From Ixodes scapularis (lineage: Eukaryota; Arthropoda; Arachnida; Ixodida; Ixodidae): a DNA stretch of 64,000 bases. The stretch spans positions 21,273,207 through 21,337,206 of the forward strand of contig NW_024609837.1 of NCBI RefSeq assembly GCF_016920785.2, written 5' to 3'. Positions 55,213 through 64,000 of the stretch are shown piece after piece (within the stretch, counting starts at the first letter, position 1; the number at the start of each line of letters is the position of its first letter). The position numbers were made by a program, and so were the translations under genes. The notes under the pieces were generated by a model. It worked only from the letters and a program-made list of their open reading frames with translations. It was not told the DNA's origin and ran no database searches.

Positions 55213-55345
55213 GGCACGTAGCCAGGGGGGTGGCCCATGGGGCCCCGGCCCCCTCCAAAATCTTCAATTTTGCTGGGGCCTCCTCTCCCCCCTCCCCCTC
55301 ATACAACATTTTGCCATGGGCGAATGTTGTATGAGGGGGAGGGAA
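55212..55345. repeat. Dispersed repeat fragment with a perfect 21-bp hairpin
   Basis: Starts gtaggcacgtagccaggggg, a phrase that begins many arthropod interspersed repeats, followed by C- and G-rich sequence. Bases 55290-55310 (ccctccccctcatacaacatt) and 55323-55343 are exact reverse complements around a 12-base loop. It lies exactly at the truncation point of element D. Confidence 0.6.
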
Positions 55346-58300
55346 CTAAATAAATAGCATGTATTTTAGGACAGATTTATTTATTTTAAGTTAAACTAAT
55401 TTTGTTTAGAACACTATTTTCTAAAATACGATTCAGTATGATCATACGTATTTTTAAACATCAGAAAATGATTGACCATATCGTCAGAGCTTTGAAACAA
55501 TGCGTAAGAAATTATTTTCGGGAAATTAATTTTTTTTTTTAGGTACAGTTTAATAAACAATGTTTTTATTGGTGTTAGCCTCGAAAGCTTAGAACAAAAA
55601 CAGCTTGATATGTACAACTAGTAAAATAGCGTTATTTGTTTTTTGTTTTTTCTCGTTATGATTTGATTACAATATCACATTACTACACAAACAAAGTCGA
55701 AGGTAGAAATAAATCTCTACTATCTTATTTTTTGAGACGAACACTGCTATTTGTTCATGTTCAGCCTGCTATAAATATTCCTTGTTCGATTATTCTTTTA
55801 TTTTCGGCGAAGGTTTAATTTAAATTATCATAGTAAACCCGGTGTGAACGAAATAGCAATTCAAAATCTGGATATTGATCAGAATTTAAATGATGACTCT
55901 ATTCGCCACCCTGGTTATTTACGACATCTTTCTTCAAAACAAAGTGTATGAGCCTAGATAACCTTACTAGTAATTGCGCTTGTGTACTTATAAAAAGTCG
56001 TTCACAACATTGATATTAACTGGAGCAAACCCAAAGAATTTGAGGCATTTTTTTTTTTACAACTGGTTTTAATTTTTGCGCATATCTGTTCAGATACGTA
56101 CAAAATAAGCCATATATTTTTTTTTTCGCATCACTGCTGCCAAAGGAAGTTTTCCTCTCACCCGTACAGCTCTAAACGTGCGTTTTCAAAGCATGATGTG
56201 ACCCCAAGTGTGGCACCTGGAATGCGTCTACGGTTTGGTGTGTTTTAGTGAAACTTCATATTTTCAGTTCAATATCCTTTTAAACAACTGAAAATTAGTT
56301 ATTCACCAACGTTTTCCTTAACTAACCTTTTTCACATTCGCCAGTGGGAATCGATACAGCAGTTGCACTTTTATAAGAATGGGAATTCGGCCGAAACTTA
56401 AGAAAACTGCTTTGACGCGATATTGCGAAGGCCTACCGAGCTACTACTAAAGAATATTTTCTTTTTTTTATAATTTGCTTTGCTTAACTTTTTTTAAACG
56501 GATATATATAAAAATTACCAATGCTTATGTGTGCGCAGCTTTTAATGCTTGAAAACACCTTTTAGCAGACTGTAAACAAGAAACTTCTTTTCTCGTTCTG
56601 ATTCAGCGCTCTCAGAGAGAATAAAATTTTCCAAAGATGAACCGTATGGTGGTTTTACGAAAACACGTCTTACGGTGACAACAGGTTTCGCAAGCGTAGT
56701 CGTGGCGAATCGTCTCTAAAAGCTTCTAAGTTTGGAAACACAAACCGAAAGGAAAATGTCCATTTTCTTTTCGGTAAAAAGACAAAGCGGCAAGACGTCA
56801 CGAACAGATTCGCTTTACGTACAGAGAGAATTTATTTTTAATTATAACATTTTTTACAGGAGATAAGATTTGGACCAAAGCCCACTTTACCATGTATTTA
56901 TTCGGCTCGGCGGACATTACATGAGCGGATATCTGTCCTGGCAAATTGGCTAATTAACTAAAATCCTTTGATACCTTTTAAATTGTTGGTTATGGGGGTT
57001 GTGCTTGATTTGCAGTATTGACGGATATTATTATTAGAGTCCTCGCCAATTTAAAGAATTCGCAATAAAGGTAATGGTTTCTGAGAGATTGAATAATAAA
57101 ATTTTGCGTTTTCTTGTCTAATATAAAAACAAACAAAAAGCGCCGTAAACCTTGCCCACGGACGCTTTAAAGAGTGACGTAGTCTTTTCAAAGATGTCAA
57201 TATTTCGGCAGCGTGTTTTTGGTGGATGCGCCAACGACAAAAGTGACCACGTGACTGGAACACTACGTCACTATTCTAAGAGTCATTGTGGGCGAGGCCT
57301 GCGACGGTTTTTTAGCCGCAACCTCTAAATCGGGCAACAAACGCAAAACCTAATTGAGTAATTAGAAATAGACTTCCCCTTTTTATTTTCGTTTGTTATT
57401 TTCGTTTGGCCTCCAATGGCAATTGCTGTCAATAATTAAATTGCAACATTATCTCTAAACTCTAAAAAGTCAACGAACAAATTTGAGTTAATTAGTAAAT
57501 TGACCCTTCCATTAATTCTCTCATCCAGTGTCTGCCGAGCCTAATACATACATGGCAAAGAAGGCACTTATCTGACTCTCATTCTTTTTAATATGTCCAA
57601 ATTAGGATCAACAATGTGTATTAAAGTTTACGATAAAAAAGAGATTCTACGTCATTTTTTAAGGGGTGTTTTTGTTTTATTGCCATTACAGCCACTTTCA
57701 CTACACATTACACACTCGTCCCAACTGGTTTTAATGTGCACTCCTTATAAAGAAAAACGACTGGCACAATACGCGAGGAACTAAAGTTTATAAAGCCAAA
57801 TATTTCGATCGTTTTGACCCAAATGTAAGAATTTTATTTATTCAACCGATTTGATTTTAGCGGTGACAGTGCGAAAAATGGCTCCAACAACTAATTTAAG
57901 TTAACGTTTCTTGTAAAAAGCGAATTAAAAAAAGAGGGTATCAAAATCGCACCAGCGTTGAAGGCTTGACTTTCAAATGAAGTGAGGAATGGGTGATGAA
58001 TCCGCGTTTCGTTTTGGTAGAGTACAGCGTGTAATGCTACGTTGTTATTTCTCGGATAAATATTTAAACGCTAACGTTATCCTACGCTGTCCGACACCCT
58101 GGTGGCGCCAAGTATTGAGCCCCGGAGGAATACGAAGATAATTGTGATTCAACAAAAAGCTTCGTCTTAAATTGTATTCTGCCTCGCTTTCTGCAGGACA
58201 TTGAAGTAAAAAGCATAACTCGCAAAACCAGAAATGCATTTTTCGATCCCTTCAAAAATAGCACACCAGAAAACCGCCCAGCTTGGCCCAAAATGTACGC

Positions 58301-58841
58301 CCCAACCTTAGGTCTAATACGGTATTTGCTCAATGCTACTGTAAGTTAGTGCGAAAGTACTTGAAGATGGAGTTCCTACGAATTTTTTCTCGCTCAGCAT
58401 TTAAATGCCAAACATTCAGACTACGGCCAAAATTGGCGTGTGACAGCAAACTACGAGCAATAAAAACTAAATCTGGCACTTGTCTTGTAAGTTTAGGCAC
58501 AAAGTTGCCACATGCAAGCAGAACAATCAGAAGTAAAGAACTAACTTTGGCACTTGTTACGCGATTTACGTCAAAGTTTCATAAACTCTAGCGAAACAAG
58601 GTTAAATTTAGGTCTACCTTTGCTTCTTCGGAACTTTCAAGTCCTTAAATTTTCAGACAAAACACAAACTTTTGGCCCGAAAAGCTGCGAACCCAGGTTT
58701 TTTTTTCATATTCGTAGTGCGCGAATGTTGAATAGGACGATATCTGAATTTCTTAGGGAGTTATATTTTTTACTCGAAGGTTAAATACGACAGCCGTGAG
58801 TTAGAGTTTGTACACAATTTTCGTTGTCCAATACGTAGTGG
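55346..58841. other. No gene recognised; AT-rich
   Basis: No domains in either strand. T runs at 55530-55541, 56050-56060 and 56117-56127. Confidence 0.4.
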
Positions 58842-59036
58842 AACTTCGTCTGCATCTTTTGCAGGGGTTGTGGTGACGTCAGAACGCCAAACTCTGATTA
58901 GCTCTGATTAAAGGACGGTGGGTAGACCTCAAAGCAAGCTGCCTTGAGGTCTGTCTTCTATACTTCAATCAAAGCCAATTAAAACTCGGCTTTTCTGACG
59001 TCACTACAACACCTACAAAAAAAAGAAGGCGAACTT
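58842..59036. mobile_element. MITE of family M, copy 1
   Basis: About 195 bp with inverted ends: cttcgtctgcatcttttgca...gtgacgtcagaacgcc on the left and, inverted, agttcgccttctt...gtgacgtcagaaaagcc on the right, about 60 bp each. The centre is also palindromic (gacctcaaagcaagctgccttgaggtc). Same family as 62286-62483 and the arms of 40836-42079. No coding capacity. Confidence 0.75.
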
Positions 59037-61759
59037 ACGCTCCACAAAAAAATTGCGTTGGCCAAGAGATTTAGCCACGCAGATTGAAATATAAAGGTCA
59101 ATTTTTTAACGGGCTCTGGAACACTGCGAGCAGAAGTGATCTGGCTTCGTACGTGACAGAATGCAGAACTCGCAAGAAACCGCCACCTTACTAATGATAG
59201 ATAAACAGGAAGCACAGCTTCGGTAATGCAGCATGTGGGATGCCTGTAATATCAGCGGAAGACTGTCCACAACAAGGGTGACTGCCCGTATTCTTCGATG
59301 GGAGGTCTCGAGCATGGCAGCAAAGAATCAAGAACTTGTTTGCCGTGTTACTTGTGATGTGAAAAATTGCAGATGGCAAGTGAAGTGGGCAGCCAGAAAG
59401 AGCCTTGAATGGAGGCGACGTGGCGTGCTTTTTTGAACGTGCCGTATGCACACTGTCAATAAAAGGCCTCACGAAATTGCAGTACGTCATGGAGTGCAGA
59501 GACTACGCCTATGAAACACAACAGTCACTTTGCAACGAGAAATACCCTTTCTTTTTTTTTAATGCAATGGCAGTTTTTTCGGCTATTAAGTCATCAGTTC
59601 CTGTAGTGTTCCCAAAATAATGCAAAAAATAACTATTCCATTTCAGTTATAAGTGACCGAAGAGCACCGCAGGCACAATGACTAGTTGCGTGAGTTTGTG
59701 TTCGCTATCAGTTCCATTCCTCAGCACCCTCTGAACCCTCCCCGAAGTGTCGATTTAAGTGTACGAATCAGGCCAACCCAATCTATTACCCAAAAAATAA
59801 CACTTTTTATCGATCCACGCTCATGCACTTTCTACACCAAAAAGAGCCATGCATTATAATACTTTTAGCCGAAGTCACGTGGGACATACCCCTGCAGTGG
59901 CTTCGGTTTTGTCACATTTAGAGGCCGGCTGCCGTAAGAAAAAAAAATAGATAGGCCTCCAGTTGAGTTTCCTGTTTTCATGAGAGGATGAGTCATAAAC
60001 TAACATTTCGAGTGAGGTCATTTTCCTTGGATACGAATCAAGGCAGAAGGAATACCTGATGTAAGGCTATTTTCTGGTTGAGTCAATACGCTGTAGCGCT
60101 TATTTATTCAAGCACGTCAGAAGGCGCATCGACATTCGGAGTATATAGTTTAGGGGCTGTCCCGGTTATAGTGATAACCTCGTGTTTCACCCAGGCGTGA
60201 TGACTTGTGCTGTTTGACACTGTAGCGCTTATTGACGGTAGTTCGGGGCGTGCATCAAACTCGGAAACATATTTTAATCTTCTTCATGGCCTTATTTACA
60301 ATTTCCATTCAACTGAATTTATTTCGCACACACCTTGTCGAAATTTGACAACCTATCGATTCTGATGGCACATAGAAAAACCGAGAGGTCAACAACCACG
60401 CAGTATTTTGTCATAATAAGCGTCAATTGCGCTAAGTAATATGGGAGTCATTGTCTTGTTTATGTTTTTAAAATCACGTTTCAGACGCCTCTACAACATT
60501 AACTTTCGAGAGTAAGCTCATATTTATATGTTTCAGTGCTTAAAAAACACACACACACACATATCACAATGTACAAAACACGCAAACGATTACAAGTGTT
60601 ATCGTATTGTCCTGAGTGCACTTCTTTTTAATATTTTGATATTTCTCACTTTATAATGTCGGTTTTTTCTTGACGCTCTGTTTATTTGCAAACTTTTCAC
60701 GATGAGGAATATAAACTCTGTCAGCGCAGCTTGGAAATAAGTCATCACGTGATAGGACGCGAAAACGTTTGTCCAAACCACAGTAGCGTGTTTATTGCTA
60801 TAAAAGTAGTAACTATATGCTACCTGGAGGCCCATTTTTATCCGGAGATTTTTAAACTCAAATTGTTGGCTATAAGCGTCTGAACATTGTCAAAATAGTA
60901 CATGTGGCAACGCTGGTTGGAAAAGAATTATCGTCCAGCACTCTCTCCGTTTATGGGCGAAATCAAATTCTTGGCGACAATTTAAGCTGAAACTCCAATG
61001 CACTCTCAGGGTTTATGCGATGTTCAATGCATATATATTTGGAGACAGGTATTTTTTACCACCTTCAGATATCTGAAGAACTACCCGACCAGGTTAGCAA
61101 GATGAATAGGACAGTGCTCGATCACCGAAACATCGAAGACAAACATTTAAAGAACCCTTTTTGTTCAGATTAATATTGCGTGCGCACGTGATGCAAAAAA
61201 GAAAAAAAAATCAAATAAGAATAAAAAAGGCATCCAAAGCCCACGCTCGGTTTTTCTAAGCCAACGGATATGCGAAAACAAAGTCCGTATATCATAAGCG
61301 TATTTCTGTCCCCAAGAAGCCGTTTAAAGGATCTTCCCAAAAAAAACAAAGGAAGTCGATTTTTTTTTTTTTTCAGGTCTCGGATCTTATAGACAAGGAG
61401 AGATACCTAAGCCATACTTTTTCCAGGGGATTTTTCAAAGTCGTTTCTGGATTTAGAACTAAAACAGGAAAAAGGGGGAGGAACCCCTGTTGTCTGATTC
61501 AAAAAGATTAGCCACACGACAAGACATGACTAAAGACAAAAATACTGCGAGTCAGAAAAGGATGCTTCGGTTTTATTTTTAGTGAATAGTATTTTTAGGG
61601 TCATCTCTTGGCCCTTTTGTCTGAGACTGGCATCTGGCCTCGATGAAAAACATTGTGCAGTCACTGATTCCGCTCTCCGCGTGCATTCAGCGGCGGCTCT
61701 TGAAGCGAAGACTTTCATCGGCGTGTGCTTGGCGGAAGCGAAGCAAAACACACGCACTA
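59037..61759. other. No gene recognised
   Basis: Frames at 59191-59490 (minus) and 59233-59436 (plus) overlap and show no domain that I recognise. A short (AC)n run is at 60547-60564 and T runs at 59551-59560 and 61360-61373. Confidence 0.4.
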
Positions 61760-61906
61760 CCATTTCGTCGTTTACCCTGAGACTGGTTTTTTTTTTTTTT
61801 GAAGAGCAGAAGTAACAAAAAAAAACAGACAGGTCTCTGTTACTTTTCTGTTACTTCAGCTCTTCAAAAAAAAAAAAACCCAGTCTCAGGGTAAACGACG
61901 AAATGG
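61760..61906. repeat. Foldback with 57-bp arms
   Basis: 61760-61816 (ccatttcgtcgtttaccctg ... gaagtaac) and 61850-61906 are reverse complements with about two differences, around a 33-base loop that contains another gttact word. Both strands yield the same C-terminal residues (SSFTLRL.FFFFEE), which is a translation artefact. It resembles the two-tail foldbacks at 3570-3815 and 9633-9780. Confidence 0.8.
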
Positions 61907-62285
61907 TTGACTTCCACCAGCTAGCCTGTACTTTGACTCTTTTCTCGTTACACGCACTACGAAGGCTTCGTCTTGGGGGCTTTGTGTACAACCAAAACGG
62001 CGCGAGAGTGACAGTGGAGCGCTCAGCCAAGTGAAGATACGAACGCAAGAAACGCGCCTGTAAAACGAAAGCTCGCGGTCCAGGAGCCACAAGAAAGTCA
62101 GTTACTATTACACAGCGGCCGACGGCTGTTCAAGCACAAGTTCGCGGAGGATTCGTTCGGTGCGGTGTGTAATGTGTTTTACGGGCCGCGGTTTTAGGCG
62201 GACGCAGAAAAAAAACGCGATATAACCGCTGTGCATTTAGAACATCTTTAGGTATAGACAGAACCACCGGCTCAGGCGGTCTGCT
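61907..62285. other. No gene recognised
   Basis: GC-richer than its surroundings at 61960-62180, with no recognisable product on either strand. Confidence 0.4.
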
Positions 62286-62483
62286 TGTCCGTCCGCTTCT
62301 TCTACTGGGGTTGCGATGATGGCAGAATGCCAAGCTCTTACAAGTTGATTGAAAACACCTAGTGGGTGGACCTCAACGCATCTTGCATTGAGGTCTACTC
62401 ACTATCCTCTCAAACAAAGCGAATCATAGCTCGGCGTTGTTTTGACGTCAACGCAAATCCTGCGCAAGGCGTAGATTACTTGC
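62286..62483. mobile_element. MITE of family M, copy 2
   Basis: About 198 bp. The left end gtccgcttcttctactgggg and the right end (inverted ttgcgcaggatttgcgttgacgtcaaaacaacgccgagc, read in parts) match copy 1 and the large copy. The centre has the same gacctcaacgca / tgcattgaggtc palindrome as copy 1. Confidence 0.7.
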
Positions 62484-63447
62484 TCTCTGCATTTATTTGT
62501 TGGCTTACGCATCTAAAACAAAAAAGTTTTTTTTCTCTCTCGGGAAAAGCTAGATTTCGAACTGTCGAGAATATATTGCGATAAAACGTAATATTTACTT
62601 GGGCTGCTTTTTTCAAAGATGCTAATAAAATCAATAGGAAACCACCCGACTGAGGCATCCGGAGCACGAAATGAGTCATGTTACCAACAGACAAGCAACA
62701 TTAACATTTTACGCTGAGAGACATACGCAGTGCAACACATTTAGAGCAAAAAAATCACCGGTGCTTTCCCGCACATTGCTCGGAGTTTACAAAGGCGAGC
62801 CCTTCATTGTATTATTTTGTTTTGTCGTCATTAAAAAAAACAAATGCCGCACTACTAGTTTTTTCTTTATATAATAGTATTTTTTTAATTGCAAGAACAA
62901 CAGGAATATGAAATCGGCGATTGCTCGTTCGTGTTGCGTCACAGTATATACGTAAAAAGGGGGTGTCAATGTAATCAAATTTCCGTTTCACCCATTAAGT
63001 AAGCTGCCTCACATCACACGTAATAAACTAAACGATCCAAAAGATTCATTTTCATTGGAAGAAATAATGTACGAAGTTTTTCCAGCAAAGATGTTTATGG
63101 TTATGTTTTCATAAATTTTTTATGTCCGTCAAAAAACTCTACGCTCGCACCTCCGCACGCGTCGCACGCGCACGCCTTCTCCGTATAAAATAGTCGAAGT
63201 AAACAATTAACATAAGGGGTTGACGAACGCGCGCGCAAGATGTCATTAGTTTTAGTCTTTTGCTTTAGAACAGTCACTACTGCAGACGCCGGCACGTGCG
63301 GCGCGACGAACACCATTCCCTGCAATCTTTTTGATGATTGGGTAATTTAGCAATAAGTTTAGTTAGTAGATTACTTATCATTAGACACAATTTTCTAAAT
63401 CAGTAGACTCTCAGGTCGATAATAAACGTTTCTCAAAGATTTACAGT
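62484..63447. other. No gene recognised
   Basis: AT-rich, with T runs at 62526-62534 and 62880-62887 and a GC-rich patch at 63135-63300. No domains seen. Confidence 0.4.
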
Positions 63448-63722
63448 TGTGCGACCGGCGTCGGCCATGTCTACGCTCATACCGCCCTCTCTTTGTCGTC
63501 GTTCCAAGCGCTTGAGTGCCTAGTATCCTTCCCTTCCGCTTACCCGGAGTGGTAGTCCCGCCACGCGTGTCTAGTCCCCTCCGGCTCCTCGAGGCGGCGA
63601 TAGTCGTTCACGCGAAATAATGACCACCGATCAAGACAATAGATGTGTGTGCGTACCTTTCGTCACGACGACCGTCGATTACAATAAATATGTTCGTACC
63701 TCTGTTCAAAATTCTGTGTCAC
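63448..63722 (+). repeat. Possible solo LTR or LTR fragment
   Basis: Begins TGTGCGACCGG and ends CTGTGTCACA, is GC-rich in its first half, and has AATAAA at 63682-63687 near its end, followed by a T-rich stretch. No polypurine tract, primer site or target duplication was found, so this is a weak call. Confidence 0.3.
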
Positions 63723-63830
63723 AACTGTGTCGTGCGCTAAACAGCTTCACTGGTCATCCACCTGCACACAATAAAATAACTCACGATTTTTTTTTTCTTA
63801 TAGTTTATTTAATAATCCGCAGTAACAGTG

Positions 63831-63844
63831 CCCCCCCCCCCCCC
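63831..63844 (+). repeat. Poly-C tract
   Basis: Fourteen consecutive C after an AT-rich stretch. Confidence 0.9.
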
Positions 63845-63871
63845 TGCTCGGTTTTGTTTTCTTCCTACGTT

Positions 63872-64000
63872 AAAGGGATACTACAACGAAATTTCGGCGC
63901 TCATTTTTTGGTCTATATGTGTTCAAAAGAGCAGTATCACATAGAACATACCAATATCTTGTTAAAAAAGTCTCGAAAAGGAATTTTAAAACGAATTAAA
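63872..64000 (+). repeat. Start of an interspersed repeat running off the window
   Basis: Begins gttaaagggatactacaacg, close to a phrase (TTAAAGGGACACTAAAG) that starts a very common interspersed repeat in arthropod genomes. Only its first 130 bases are inside the window, so the type cannot be judged. Confidence 0.4.

Noticed and set aside
59191..59490. Overlapping 99-aa and 67-aa frames as a transposase fragment
   Set aside because: Several Cys and His residues drew attention, but no motif order of a known transposase or zinc finger is present.

Overview
This is a eukaryotic window that is very rich in transposable elements. The organism is most likely a tick (Arachnida, Ixodida). That is inference from the mix: degenerate Gypsy LTR elements, a Penelope-like element, LINE fragments, a tRNA-headed SINE, hAT and other inverted-repeat elements, AT-rich unique DNA, and two exons that look like an arthropod Dpr-family immunoglobulin gene. 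I see no bacterial-type genes, rRNA, CRISPR array or intact functional tRNA. Almost every long reading frame is transposon-derived or a shadow of one.

Layout. 1-4.1 kb: AT-rich DNA, a dispersed repeat, a poly-C run and a composite tRNA-SINE with a foldback. 4.25-6.34 kb: Gypsy element A (minus strand), both LTR ends and a TSD, but gag to RNase H deleted. 8.4-9.8 kb: a GC-rich repeat, a GGA minisatellite, an array of ACGTGATCACGTG palindromes and a 63-bp-arm foldback. 11.1-12.1 kb: 5'-truncated Penelope-like element with a GIY-YIG endonuclease between inverted terminal repeats. 12.2-12.6 kb: TIR element. 13.4-17.8 kb: Gypsy element B (minus), LTR to LTR, broken by frameshifts and stops. 20.2-21.4 kb: Gypsy gag fragment E (minus). 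24.8-28.2 kb: a LINE (minus) holding three other elements, one of them nested: a foldback element with a 7-bp TSD, a hAT MITE inside that foldback, and a PIF/Harbinger-like MITE. 29.0-32.6 kb: Gypsy element C (minus) lying between two (TA)n runs and split by a hAT element with perfect TIRs and a perfect 8-bp TSD. 39.4-40.1 kb: an unidentified frame ending at a polypurine tract and an LTR. 40.8-42.1 kb: element with long inverted repeats. 46.8-47.4 kb: 3' end of a second LINE (plus). 47.5-48.6 kb: two TIR elements. 50.0-55.2 kb: Gypsy element D (plus), same family as A, 3' truncated. 58.8-62.5 kb: two MITE copies and a foldback. 63.4-64.0 kb: LTR-like and repeat sequence.

Host gene. On the minus strand, 42529-42739 is an exon for the second half of a Dpr-type Ig1 domain, and 35053-35186 looks like the last exon of such a gene, with a hydrophobic GPI-type tail. 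The two junction phases match. I cannot find the expected Ig2 exon between them. The intervening 7.3 kb holds the unidentified LTR unit and an inverted-repeat element.

The most interesting signals are tRNA-like A/B boxes inside the LTRs of the A/D Gypsy family, the word-like repeat arms of the 7-bp-TSD foldback and their resemblance to the interior of the hAT element, and the apparently Ig2-less Dpr-like locus.
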